From QNZT01 sp964573205 (GTDB taxonomy: Bacteria > Campylobacterota > Campylobacteria > Campylobacterales > QNZT01), in contig CAZNIT010000022.1 of NCBI GenBank assembly GCA_964573205.1, positions 124,001 through 188,000 of the forward strand: a stretch of 64,000 bases of DNA, read 5' to 3'. Below, one piece after another: positions 25,634-34,190 of the stretch; the stretch's first letter is position 1, and each line of letters starts with the position of its first letter. A program made the translations under genes and the position numbers. The notes under the pieces were generated by a model. That model worked only from the letters and a program-made list of their open reading frames with translations, ran no database searches and was not told the origin of the DNA.

Positions 25634-27652
25634 CTATAGCGTCACCTCTTTTATTTCGGCAACCGACCTAAATGCTTTATAGACGTTTGCGATCAGATTT
25701 TTACGGTTGTTTTTAAGCTCCACCAGCTCAACGTTGACCATGACATTATCGAAAAAGTCGTCGATACTATCTTTTAACCCGAACAAATATGAGAGTTTTT
25801 GATCATAACTCTCATACTCCTTTGCCAAAACCCCCTTAAACTCTTCATAAAGCTTTTTTTCAGCCGCCTCGTTCAAAAGATCCGGATCTATTTTAAGCTC
25901 GGATGAAAGGTCGATATCTTTTACGATATTGGCAACTCTTTTAAATGTGGAGGAGATCTCTTTAAAATTCTCGGATTTTACGACCTTATCTAACGCGGCG
26001 ATCTTTTTGGAGATACGATTAATCTCTCTTTCTCCGCTTTGCAGTACGGCGTTTATAACGGAGGGGTTAGCATCAAAAAAGTTCATAATCCTTTCGATAA
26101 AAAACTCCTCGATTCGTACAAAATCTATCCCGTCGTAACCTTTCGCCAACAAAGCTATATCTTTTTCGATATCGAACGAAAATCCGCGATCAAGAACGAT
26201 TCGTATCACTCCAAGAGCCGCTCTTCTCAAACCGAACGGATCTTTCGTTCCGGTCGGTATTTTCCCAGCTGCAAATAGTGAAAAAATCGTATCGAGTTTA
26301 TTGCTGAGCGCTACTACGGCGGAAAAATCACTCGAGGGAAGCTCGCTTTGTTTTCCTTCCGGCAGATATTGCTCTTTTATCGCAATACAAAGATCTTCTT
26401 CTTCACCCGCGGCTTTGGCGTAATAATATCCCATTATTCCCTGAAGCTCGGTAAACTCATATACCATATCGCTTAAAAGATCGGCTTTTGCCAACATAAC
26501 CGCCCTTTTCAAAAGATCGGCCGTTTGAGGAAGTGCGTATTTTTTATGTAAAACAGCCGCGATTTTCGCCTCTTTAAGACTTTTGTCGTAAACGGTTCCA
26601 AGCCCTTCCAAGAAGGTTATATTTTTCAGCCCCTCACTATTTAAACCCCTTTTCAGATCGTTTTCATAAAAGAAGAGTCCGTCACTCAATCTCGGTCTCA
26701 AAACTTTTTGGTTCCCCTCTATTATTTTTGAAAAATCGTCACAAAAAGCGTTTGAAACCACAACGAATCTATTTGTAAGTTTCTCGTCTTTAAAAACAGG
26801 AAAATATCTCTGATGCTCTTTCATAGAGGTTATGACGACTTCCGATGGAAGCTTCAAAAAATGCTCGTCGAACTCTCCGACTAGCGCGGTCGGAAACTCG
26901 GTAATGGCCACTATCTCGGCCAAAAGAGTTTCATCTGTCTCTATTTTGATATTTTCTTTTTTCTCTAAAGCTTGAAATTGTTCCAAAATTCTCTTTCGCC
27001 TTTGTGACGGATCAAGAATTACCGCACCCTTTCGTAAAATCTCAAAATACTCCTTATGATTTTCAAAATCGATCGGATCGTATCCGAAACTTCTGTGTCG
27101 ATAACTCCTGTTTCGACTCTTGATACCAAAAACTTCACATTCGCAGTTTTTTTCACCGAGCATACAAACCAACCACCTAATAGGCCTAATAAAGGTCTGC
27201 TTTGAACTCCCCCATCTCATCGATTTGCCGAACTCTAGACTCTCGAGAAACTGTCGGATCATCCGTGCGAGAAGTTTTTCGGATTCGACTCCGGGTATCT
27301 TTTTTTCGTAGTATAAGACCTCTTTTGAGTTTTTAACGCGCTTTTGAACCTCTTTAAGATCCACACCGCACTTTTTAGCGAATCCAAGAGCCGCCGGAGT
27401 AGGTTTACCGTCTTTAAAGGCTATATCAATAGGCGCGCCGTAAAACTCCTCTTTCGCATCGGGCTGTTTTAAAAGAAAAGATTTATGAAAAAAAACGAGC
27501 CGCCTGGGAGTATAAAAAAAATCGAACTCACTTTCAAGTCGATATTCTTCAACTATTTTTCGCCATTTTTTTTCGATATTCGGCAACTCTTTTAAAAAAG
27601 GGATCGCGGGTAACTCTTCAACCCCGATCTCTATGAGTAAAGCTTCGCTCAC
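25634..27652 (-). CDS. glyS: Glycyl-tRNA synthetase beta subunit
   Basis: GlyS pairs with GlyQ in the tetrameric bacterial enzyme that charges tRNA-Gly. Landmarks are LLIEIGVEELPA at the N terminus, RRLVFF, SMRWGSSKQTFIRPIRWLV, FPTALVGEFDEHFLKLPSEVVITSMKEHQRYFPVF, and GTKDPFGLRRAALGVIRI in the HD-like part. The frame extends 12 codons upstream to an ATG at 27688, but GTG at 27652 is preceded by AAGGA at good spacing and gives the usual family N terminus (672 residues), so I chose it. glyQ is not in the window. Confidence 0.95.
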   Translation of the reverse strand: MSEALLIEIGVEELPAIPFLKELPNIEKKWRKIVEEYRLESEFDFFYTPRRLVFFHKSFLLKQPDAKEEFYGAPIDIAFKDGKPTPAALGFAKKCGVDLKEVQKRVKNSKEVLYYEKKIPGVESEKLLARMIRQFLESLEFGKSMRWGSSKQTFIRPIRWLVCMLGEKNCECEVFGIKSRNRSYRHRSFGYDPIDFENHKEYFEILRKGAVILDPSQRRKRILEQFQALEKKENIKIETDETLLAEIVAITEFPTALVGEFDEHFLKLPSEVVITSMKEHQRYFPVFKDEKLTNRFVVVSNAFCDDFSKIIEGNQKVLRPRLSDGLFFYENDLKRGLNSEGLKNITFLEGLGTVYDKSLKEAKIAAVLHKKYALPQTADLLKRAVMLAKADLLSDMVYEFTELQGIMGYYYAKAAGEEEDLCIAIKEQYLPEGKQSELPSSDFSAVVALSNKLDTIFSLFAAGKIPTGTKDPFGLRRAALGVIRIVLDRGFSFDIEKDIALLAKGYDGIDFVRIEEFFIERIMNFFDANPSVINAVLQSGEREINRISKKIAALDKVVKSENFKEISSTFKRVANIVKDIDLSSELKIDPDLLNEAAEKKLYEEFKGVLAKEYESYDQKLSYLFGLKDSIDDFFDNVMVNVELVELKNNRKNLIANVYKAFRSVAEIKEVTL

Positions 27653-27707
27653 ATGTGATCCTTTTGGAAATTTGGAGGATTTTAGCAAAGTTGAAGTAAA
27701 AACCGCT

Positions 27708-27824
27708 TTATTTATCGATCTTGTCGCGGTTTTTTTCCGAAGACTGGAGCATAAAGCCCCGTATCATAAATATCATAAACAGTACGAAAAGTACCGTCAT
27801 TATCGTATCCATTACCGACTGCAT
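27708..27824 (-). CDS. 38-residue single-TM peptide
   Basis: A short frame with GAGGAG six bases before its ATG. The peptide begins MQSVMDTIMTVLFVLFMIFM, forming one membrane helix, then has a basic, polar tail ending RDKIDK. It sits in the 211-base gap between the receiver-like gene and glyS, on the same strand. The strong ribosome-binding site and clean hydrophobic/polar split favour a real gene; no homologue can be named by eye. Confidence 0.55.
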   Translation of the reverse strand: MQSVMDTIMTVLFVLFMIFMIRGFMLQSSEKNRDKIDK

Positions 27825-27863
27825 ATTAACTCCTCTATACGATTGGACGAGATTATAGCAGTT

Positions 27864-28718
27864 TTATTCTTCTATCTGACTCTCCGTAGGCTTATCAAAA
27901 ACGATATCAAATGCGCTGACCGCATCTATCTGATGCAGTGTTATACTGAAATTATTGACTCTTTTTTTGATTATTTTACTTCCGAAATCGGGAATAACGT
28001 TTAAAAGCAAAAATGTAATCTCTTTAGCCTCTTTGTCTATAAAAATATTGTCATGATCTCTAACTATTTTTTTGAGATTATAGACCTCGATATCTATCTC
28101 GGAATCGAAACCGTATCTAAAAAGAGAGAAAAATATCTTTCTTGATAAAATATCCTCGATCCTTTTATGAAAAATATCTTTATCGTATATGATTACTTCG
28201 GGCATATCCTCAAGGATCAAAACCCTTTTCGAATAGAAATTACTTCTAAGATACTTCTCCATCGACAAGATATAATCCTCTAAAAAGAAATCCATTTTCA
28301 TCAATTTGTCAACACCGTTTATATGTTCGGTTAAAATATCTTTTTGACGAAGATACTCTTTATCGGTTATTAGAAAGAATTTCGTTCGAAGATTTTTCGC
28401 CTTTATATTGTGAAGTATTTCATTTTTAAGCTCTTCATCTTTTTTATGATAAATTACGATGTCCATATCGTCAAGCATATTTACATCTTCGGCTTCAAGA
28501 TCGTCCATCGTATAGTGATCGACGTCACTTACGTCTCGAAATAGGTAGTAATTCATTTTTCTTAGTTCGTTATTATCGGTTATTAACGCTATTTTTATAT
28601 TCTTAAGTCTGTTTTGATCAAATAGTGAAAGTTTCACCAACGTATCGTTATCAAACTCTATTGTGTTCATCTTCTCAGCTGTCTGTGCGGTATTTACAAC
28701 AGTCTCTTCCAAATTCAT
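27864..28718 (-). CDS. Degenerate receiver-like protein, unknown function
   Basis: A soluble 284-residue protein. Around residues 40-160 the alternation LKNIKIALITDNNE, MDIVIYHKKDE, TKFFLITDKEYL and GVDKLMKMDF follows the pattern of a response-regulator receiver domain, but the phosphoacceptor aspartate position in DIVIYH is histidine, so classical phosphorylation is unlikely. The C-terminal half (FRYGFDSEIDIEVYNL, FLLLNVIPDFGSKIIKK) is not recognised. The frame is open to a GTG at 28742, but ATG at 28718 has GAGGAG nine bases upstream and is preferred. A protein-interaction role is an inference. Confidence 0.5.
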   Translation of the reverse strand: MNLEETVVNTAQTAEKMNTIEFDNDTLVKLSLFDQNRLKNIKIALITDNNELRKMNYYLFRDVSDVDHYTMDDLEAEDVNMLDDMDIVIYHKKDEELKNEILHNIKAKNLRTKFFLITDKEYLRQKDILTEHINGVDKLMKMDFFLEDYILSMEKYLRSNFYSKRVLILEDMPEVIIYDKDIFHKRIEDILSRKIFFSLFRYGFDSEIDIEVYNLKKIVRDHDNIFIDKEAKEITFLLLNVIPDFGSKIIKKRVNNFSITLHQIDAVSAFDIVFDKPTESQIEE

Positions 28719-28841
28719 ATTATGTAACTCCTCTATTATCACACATTAAAATCAAAACAGAGCAATATGTGTGCCAAAATAAATATATATGAGTATATCG
28801 GCAAAAAAACTAAAATTTTTAAATATTAAGAAGTCGGAAAT

Positions 28842-29591
28842 CTATATTTTAATAATTCTGTGAGATGAACCGTTGATCTCTAAAAGGTTTATGTAACCGG
28901 TACGATAAACTCCACAATCAAGTCCTATTTTATCTTTTTTTATAAAAGGCTCGAAAAACGGCGTATGTCCGAAAATTACGGTGTATGGCAGTCTCTTTTT
29001 TGAGAGAATGAATTTATCCCTTATCCAATAAACAGAACCCTTTCTAACTTGCGTTTGAAGATCTTTAAACTCCGGATCAATACCGGCATGAACGAAAAGG
29101 TAACCGTTTTTTTGATCAAGATGATAAGGCTGTAAAGATTTCAAAAAATCGATGAAATCTTCCGCAAATTGATGATCCTTTTGCATGACGTACTCAAGAG
29201 CCGTCACCGAGTTTTGAAAAAAAGGATACTGTTTGTACGCGTTGATAGAACCGTCGATAAAAAAATTTTCAAAAAAAATCTCATGATTTCCGCGAAGAAA
29301 TATCATACTGATATTCTCTTTCAAAGCCCATTTTTTCAATGATATGATATCTCTGATCGTAAAAAAAGATCCCGCGTCGGCAAAATATTTGCCTTCGATC
29401 GTGCCCTCTTCTCCCCTATCCATATAATCACCCAGAAAAATGACCTGCCGGTCGCTCGTTGAATTCTCTTTTATATATTTTTGAACCTTCTCATATACGC
29501 TGTATGTACCGTGAATATCCGGAACCACCAAATATCTGTCAAAATGCGATTTTTTTTTCGAAGAGCCGAAAATCGAAGAAAACAGACCCAT
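28842..29591 (-). CDS. PPP-family metallophosphatase
   Basis: A 249-residue calcineurin-like phosphatase of the PPP serine/threonine type. Metal-binding motifs occur in order: VPDIHGTYSVY, FLGDYMDRGEEG, FLRGNHEIFF, a histidine in VHAGIDPEF, and FGHTPFFEPF. In bacteria these enzymes dephosphorylate proteins or hydrolyse diadenosine tetraphosphate. The N terminus has a short Ser/Lys-rich segment before the domain. It follows the DUF89 phosphatase gene after three bases, so the two phosphatases are co-transcribed with the DAHP synthase gene upstream. Confidence 0.85.
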   Translation of the reverse strand: MGLFSSIFGSSKKKSHFDRYLVVPDIHGTYSVYEKVQKYIKENSTSDRQVIFLGDYMDRGEEGTIEGKYFADAGSFFTIRDIISLKKWALKENISMIFLRGNHEIFFENFFIDGSINAYKQYPFFQNSVTALEYVMQKDHQFAEDFIDFLKSLQPYHLDQKNGYLFVHAGIDPEFKDLQTQVRKGSVYWIRDKFILSKKRLPYTVIFGHTPFFEPFIKKDKIGLDCGVYRTGYINLLEINGSSHRIIKI

Positions 29592-29594
29592 AAA

Positions 29595-30464
29595 TCAATC
29601 CTCTTTTCGTGCACTTTTACATACAAGATCACCCGGATTCAAAGAGAGTGAAGAAGCGACTACCTGACATTTCACTTTAAGCAGATAATATAATGTTAAT
29701 TCTTTATAATCACTTAAACATTCATAATTTCCCATCCCTTTGGAAATAATGGTATCGGCGTCGAAAAAAAGCTCTTTCGCACTCTCGTTCAGATCTTCGA
29801 CAATGATTCCTGGAGTTTTCACACCGCTATTTACGACCGTCGCGCAATTATGGATGGGATCGTTTTTCAAATCGTCGTAGCATATATCGTTTATAATGGG
29901 TCGCGCTCTTACGAAATAGTAGATTCGCATATCCGAAAAGAGGTCCTTGATAGTTTCTATATAAAGTCTGTCAAATACGTTTTCGCCGGCATTGTCGGCT
30001 AAATAGACGATCTTCTTCGATCTTTTTATATCTTCTTTAAGATGTTTCATATGATCTATGGCGAATTCGGCACTTAAGATACTCTCCAACTCTTCCTCGA
30101 GATCGAAACTAAATTCCGACGCCAAATCCAAGACATTTCCGCCTACCGCGATCCTCGTTGCGGCCTCAAAAGGATCGGTGCTTTTTTTTATCAACTCCTT
30201 TGCGTATCCATATAAAGAGTCCGCCTTTTTTATAGCCGAAAGCTTCTGCTCTTTATAGATATCTTCGACACCGAGTAGTTGAGCAATCTTTTCATACATC
30301 GGTGTCGCGTTTTGGGGAGGAGTTTTTAAAAAGGAGAACGAGCTTACCATGCAACCCGCCGTATCGAGAATCTTTTTCGACTCCTCTTTATTCAAATCAA
30401 GCTCTTTTGTAACTCTTAAAGCTTGATTGAATATACAGGCGATACACTCGGGCTCTATATTCAT
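29595..30464 (-). CDS. DUF89 (ARMT1-like) metal-dependent phosphatase
   Basis: A 289-residue protein of the DUF89 family, whose members are metal-dependent phosphatases that remove damaged or excess phosphometabolites. The N terminus has the paired cysteines IEPECIACIFNQALR of the prokaryotic subfamily, and the active-site segments are VYLADNAGENVFDRL (metal-binding Asp/Asn) and ADTIISKGMGNYECLSD. The physiological substrate is unknown. It sits between aroG-type DAHP synthase and a PPP phosphatase, with three-base gaps on each side, which suggests one unit. Confidence 0.82.
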   Translation of the reverse strand: MNIEPECIACIFNQALRVTKELDLNKEESKKILDTAGCMVSSFSFLKTPPQNATPMYEKIAQLLGVEDIYKEQKLSAIKKADSLYGYAKELIKKSTDPFEAATRIAVGGNVLDLASEFSFDLEEELESILSAEFAIDHMKHLKEDIKRSKKIVYLADNAGENVFDRLYIETIKDLFSDMRIYYFVRARPIINDICYDDLKNDPIHNCATVVNSGVKTPGIIVEDLNESAKELFFDADTIISKGMGNYECLSDYKELTLYYLLKVKCQVVASSLSLNPGDLVCKSARKED

Positions 30465-30467
30465 AAA

Positions 30468-31814
30468 CTATTTCACCGCTTTTAGCGTATCGGCTATCAA
30501 AAACGCGAGCTCGAGAGCCTGATGTGCGTTTAGTCTGGGATCACAATGAGTATGATATCTTGAAGAGAGATTGTCTTCACCTATATTTTGTCCTCCCCCT
30601 ATACATTCGGTAACATCTTTTCCCGTCATCTCAAGATGAATACCGCCGGCATAAGTTCCTTCGCTTTCATGTATGGCAAAAAAGTTCTTCACCTCTTGCA
30701 ATACGTTATCGAACTCTCTGGTTTTATAATTATTGGAAGCTTTGATGGTATTTCCGTGCATCGGGTCGCAACTCCATAAAACCTTTTTCCCCTCTCTTTG
30801 AACCGCTCTTATCAAAGTAGGCAAATAATCGGAAAGCTTATCCGCACCCATACGAACTATCACATTCATTTTACCCGCTTCGTTATCGGGATTTAATTTA
30901 TCCAAAAGAGTCAAAAGATCGTCGGGTGAAGTCGTTGGACCGGCTTTTATTCCGATCGGGTTTTCGACTCCTCTCAAAAATTCCACATGAGCTCCGTCAA
31001 CCTGTCTTGTTCTATCACCTATCCATAACATATGAGCCGAACAGTCGTAATATTTACCGGTTATAGAATCTTTTCTGGTAAGCGCCTCTTCGTAATTTAA
31101 CAAAAGCGCCTCATGAGAGGTGTATAAAACGGTTTGCGCGAGCGAAGGCGTGTTTTCCGGATTGATACCGCAAGCTCCCATAAAGTTTAGAGCCTGTTCA
31201 ATTTTGTCCGAAAGCTTTTGGTATCTCTCATCCGCGGTGGTACCCGCCGAAAAATCCAGATTCCATCTATGAACTTTTCTAAGATCGGCGAAACCGCCTC
31301 TAGCAAACGCCCGAATTAAATTCTGTGTCGCCGCCGATTGATTGTATGCACTCAACATCCTGTAAGGATCCGGTTCTCTCGCCTCTTTTGTAAATTCGAT
31401 GGAGTTGATGATATCACCTCTATAACTAGGAAGCGTAACGTCGCCGATAGTTTCGAAATCGCTCGATCTAGGTTTTGCAAACTGTCCGGCTATTCGTCCG
31501 ACTTTTACGACCGGTTTTCCCCCCGCAAATGTCAAAATAACGGACATCTGCAAAAAGACTTTGAAAAAATCTCGAATGGTATCAGCATTGAATTCGGCAA
31601 AACTCTCCGCACAATCTCCGCCTTGAAGCAAAAAAGCTTTCCCTCGGGTTACCTCCGCAAACTGACTTTTAAGGCTTCTGACCTCCTCCGCAAATACAAG
31701 CGGCGGGTATTTACCGAGTCTCTTCTCAACATCTTTCAACAATTCCCGATCTTTATATACGGGCTGCTGCAATATCGGCTTATTACGCCAGCTATCTAAT
31801 TTCCAACTGCTCAT
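30468..31814 (-). CDS. Class II 3-deoxy-7-phosphoheptulonate (DAHP) synthase
   Basis: This enzyme condenses phosphoenolpyruvate and erythrose-4-phosphate, the entry step of aromatic amino acid synthesis. It is the class II (plant/Helicobacter) type, shown by WRNKPILQQPVY, FLLQGGDCAESF, VGRIAGQFAKPRSS, PYRMLSAYNQSAATQN, the manganese-ligand cysteine in QGGDC, CDPMHGNTI and GGIHLEMTG. The frame extends to 31892 but ATG at 31814, with GAGGT upstream, gives the known N terminus and 448 residues. A TTGATT-17-TATAAT promoter lies just upstream. Confidence 0.94.
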   Translation of the reverse strand: MSSWKLDSWRNKPILQQPVYKDRELLKDVEKRLGKYPPLVFAEEVRSLKSQFAEVTRGKAFLLQGGDCAESFAEFNADTIRDFFKVFLQMSVILTFAGGKPVVKVGRIAGQFAKPRSSDFETIGDVTLPSYRGDIINSIEFTKEAREPDPYRMLSAYNQSAATQNLIRAFARGGFADLRKVHRWNLDFSAGTTADERYQKLSDKIEQALNFMGACGINPENTPSLAQTVLYTSHEALLLNYEEALTRKDSITGKYYDCSAHMLWIGDRTRQVDGAHVEFLRGVENPIGIKAGPTTSPDDLLTLLDKLNPDNEAGKMNVIVRMGADKLSDYLPTLIRAVQREGKKVLWSCDPMHGNTIKASNNYKTREFDNVLQEVKNFFAIHESEGTYAGGIHLEMTGKDVTECIGGGQNIGEDNLSSRYHTHCDPRLNAHQALELAFLIADTLKAVK

Positions 31815-31841
31815 TTCATACCTCGATTTAAAAATTTTGAT

Positions 31842-31870
31842 ATTATAGTGATTATTTGTTTTAAAATCAA
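31842..31870 (-). promoter_or_regulatory. Sigma-70 promoter for the DAHP synthase unit
   Basis: Read leftward: TTGATT, 17 bases, TATAAT. The predicted transcript starts near 31835, about 20 bases before the start codon at 31814. It lies back to back with a rightward promoter. Confidence 0.65.
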
Positions 31871-31884
31871 ATTTTATGTATAAT
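31856..31884 (+). promoter_or_regulatory. Promoter for the rightward unit at 31917
   Basis: TTGTTT, 17 bases, then TATAAT preceded by TG (extended -10). It overlaps the leftward DAHP synthase promoter on the other strand, so the two units may compete for polymerase. Confidence 0.5.
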
Positions 31885-31916
31885 ATGGGCAATATTTACG
31901 AAGGAAAAGAAATATA

Positions 31917-32363
31917 ATGGAAGTTTTATCCGTACTGTTGGTAGGATCTATCGTTACGTACCTTATGTATCAGAACATCAACAAAGTCACCTCCTCACTT
32001 GAAATCAGCAAAAGCGGCACGTTCGAATCTTATGCCGCATTCGCCGCCGCCATTACAGAACATATCAGAAAAGTAAAAAACGACTTAGACGAAGACACCC
32101 AAACCTCATACCCAAAATTTCGTCCCAATCCTCAATGCGATACGAAAAAAACGGTCAATGAACTTTTGGATCTCATTAGAAAAACCGCACTCTATGAAAC
32201 CGTTATGGCGAAAAGAAAAACTTCCAAGGAGGTCGAAGCCGAATTGAGTAAAATCCTTACGAAACTCGATGCCATTATAAAAGAGAGCTGTGTCGAGGGC
32301 GAGAGACTAGCGGATGAAGTGAGAGACGCTTTACATAAAGAATACCTGAAAATCCACTCATAA
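31917..32363 (+). CDS. Membrane-anchored helical hypothetical protein
   Basis: A 148-residue protein with an N-terminal membrane helix (VLSVLLVGSIVTYLMY, about residues 3-18) and a helical remainder including a coiled-coil-like segment near residues 95-140. Two cysteines (at QCDT and ESCVEG) are the only ones present. AAGGAA precedes the ATG. It is followed after six bases by the aminoacyltransferase gene and shares its promoter. No family is recognised, so function is unknown. Confidence 0.6.
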   Translation: MEVLSVLLVGSIVTYLMYQNINKVTSSLEISKSGTFESYAAFAAAITEHIRKVKNDLDEDTQTSYPKFRPNPQCDTKKTVNELLDLIRKTALYETVMAKRKTSKEVEAELSKILTKLDAIIKESCVEGERLADEVRDALHKEYLKIHS

Positions 32364-32369
32364 CGATGC

Positions 32370-33104
32370 ATGAACAGATCTCCTGTGCACCATTATGACA
32401 TAATTGAATTTTCCACACTAAAAACACGCTGCGTCTATTTGGGCGATCGTCTGATGAAGATGCAGTACAAATATATCCAAGATTGTCCGCCCTCGCTTAA
32501 CACAAAACTCGTAAAACAAGGGTGGAGACGTTTTGGGCTCTACTTCTCAAGACCCAAATGCGAAAACTGCGACCAATGCCAAAGTCTTCGAATCGACGTC
32601 AAAAACTTCACCCCGACAAGATCGCAAAGGCGGGTATTCAAACAAAAAGGCATAAGCTTTGTCGTAAGAAATCCTACCGTAACTAAGGAACATTTGAAAC
32701 TCTACGAAAAATATCATCGCTTCATGCAGAAAAAAAAAGGATGGGACTATTATAGTGTCAACGAAGACTCATACAACGATCTATATATTAAGGGATTCTC
32801 TTCGTACGGTAAAGAGGTCGGATATTTCTACGATGAGAATCTCGTCGCCATAGATCTGATCGACTATCTTGAAGACGGAATCTCCGCAAACTACTTTTAC
32901 TACGATCCTGACTATTCGCATCTATCTTTAGGGGTATATTCTCTGCTTATGCAGATTGAATTCGCGAAAGAGAAAAATCTCTCCTGGATATATCTTGGGT
33001 ACTATGTCGAAAATTGCGACAGTCTAAATTATAAAGCGTTATATAAACCGCATCAAATTTTAAAAAATTTACCCGATATGGAGGAAGAGCCGATTTGGCT
33101 ATAA
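32370..33104 (+). CDS. bpt: Aminoacyl-tRNA-protein transferase (Bpt/Ate type)
   Basis: This enzyme transfers leucine (Bpt) or arginine from tRNA to the N terminus of target proteins, marking them for ClpS/ClpAP degradation. The 244-residue protein has the N-terminal CVYLGDR segment, the cysteine pair region RPKCENCDQCQSLRIDVKNF, RVFKQKG, and a GNAT-like C-terminal fold with YFYYDPDYSHLSLGVYSLLMQIEFAK and WIYLGYYVENC. Bacterial members with this layout are usually leucyltransferases, so bpt is preferred over ate, but donor specificity is inferred. Its end overlaps the convergent hypothetical gene by six bases. Confidence 0.85.
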   Translation: MNRSPVHHYDIIEFSTLKTRCVYLGDRLMKMQYKYIQDCPPSLNTKLVKQGWRRFGLYFSRPKCENCDQCQSLRIDVKNFTPTRSQRRVFKQKGISFVVRNPTVTKEHLKLYEKYHRFMQKKKGWDYYSVNEDSYNDLYIKGFSSYGKEVGYFYDENLVAIDLIDYLEDGISANYFYYDPDYSHLSLGVYSLLMQIEFAKEKNLSWIYLGYYVENCDSLNYKALYKPHQILKNLPDMEEEPIWL

Positions 33105-33434
33105 TCTTTTTTTATCGACTTCTTTTCTAAAAATCGTAGGAACGTCAAGATCTTCAAGAGGATTTTGAGATGGTTTGGGTCGCTCTTTTATCTCGTCGCC
33201 TTTGTCGACTTCAACGGGCGTAAGCGATCTTTTTTTACCCAATCCTTTCAATATCCTTTTCGCCTCTTGTGAATCGATAATTTTCGTTTCGACCAATGTA
33301 TGGGCGATGCCTTCACAAAAGCCTTTAAGATATTTTATCTCGACCGCAGACGCGTTTGAATGTTTTTTTTCGTAAAAATGTGAAACGAGTTCGATTAGAT
33401 TGTTAATAAGCTTTCTTTTTGTAAAATCGTTCAT
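33099..33434 (-). CDS. Conserved hypothetical protein, 111 residues
   Basis: A soluble protein with a helical N-terminal two-thirds (KLINNLIELVSHFYEKKH, AVEIKYLKGFCEGIAHTL, SQEAKRILKGLG) and a charged, disordered C-terminal tail rich in Pro/Lys/Glu. No family is recognised. It has a solo leftward position between two rightward units and overlaps the preceding transferase gene end to end by six bases. The helix-then-tail layout suggests an adaptor or chaperone-like role, but this is only a guess. Confidence 0.5.
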   Translation of the reverse strand: MNDFTKRKLINNLIELVSHFYEKKHSNASAVEIKYLKGFCEGIAHTLVETKIIDSQEAKRILKGLGKKRSLTPVEVDKGDEIKERPKPSQNPLEDLDVPTIFRKEVDKKRL

Positions 33435-33467
33435 AACCGATTATACAAAAAGGCAAATAAAACTCCT

Positions 33468-34190
33468 ATGGCACTCAAAGAGATAACTACGAAAGCTGGA
33501 AAGTTCGAAATTTCTTATGAAATTTTAAATCCCAAAAACAAGAAGGACTTTATCGTCCTTCACGGCTGGGGAAGCAATAAAGAGATCATGAAAAACGCTT
33601 TGGGCGATACGCTTGAAGAGTTCAGACATATATATATCGATATGCCCGGGTTCGGCAAAAGTACGAATTCAACCGTTTTACGCACCGAAGATTACAAAGA
33701 GATAATGGAGATTTTTTTAAACGCGCTCAACTCCGACAAAAGTATAATAGCCGGTCACTCCTTCGGTGGAAAAGTGGCAACTTTACTTCAACCCGAACTT
33801 TTGGTATTGCTTAGTAGTGCCGGAATCGTTTTGGAAAAAACTCCGTACGTCAAAGCCAAAATTTTATCTTTCAAATTTTTGAAAAAGTTGGGTCTGGGTA
33901 AGTTTTGGAATATTTTCGCATCGAATGATGTTAAAGAGATGAACCAAAACATGTATGAAACATTTAAAAATGTGGTCGATGAAAGATTCGACGATATCTT
34001 TAAAAAGTATAAAAAACCGACTCTTCTTTTTTGGGGAAATCAAGATAGCGCCACTCCGCTTGAATGTGCAAAAAAGATAAACTCGTTGATCATCGATTCG
34101 AAGCTGTATATTTTGGATGGGGATCACTACTTTTTTATAAAACACCCAAAAACGATAGAAAAAATTATAACAGAGGAATTTCATGGATAA
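33468..34190 (+). CDS. Alpha/beta hydrolase
   Basis: A 240-residue single-domain hydrolase. The nucleophile elbow is GHSFGG, preceded by VLHGWGSNKE for the oxyanion hole; the acid lies in FWGNQDSATP and the catalytic histidine in DGDHYFFIKHP. The substrate cannot be predicted. Its 3' end overlaps murF by eight bases. From memory, C. jejuni has a hydrolase gene beside murF in the same way, so a link to cell-wall work is possible but unproven. Confidence 0.85.
   Translation: MALKEITTKAGKFEISYEILNPKNKKDFIVLHGWGSNKEIMKNALGDTLEEFRHIYIDMPGFGKSTNSTVLRTEDYKEIMEIFLNALNSDKSIIAGHSFGGKVATLLQPELLVLLSSAGIVLEKTPYVKAKILSFKFLKKLGLGKFWNIFASNDVKEMNQNMYETFKNVVDERFDDIFKKYKKPTLLFWGNQDSATPLECAKKINSLIIDSKLYILDGDHYFFIKHPKTIEKIITEEFHG

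Noticed and set aside
31338..31799. 153-codon rightward open frame inside the DAHP synthase gene
   Set aside because: Antisense to conserved coding sequence, with no initiation signals or family features.
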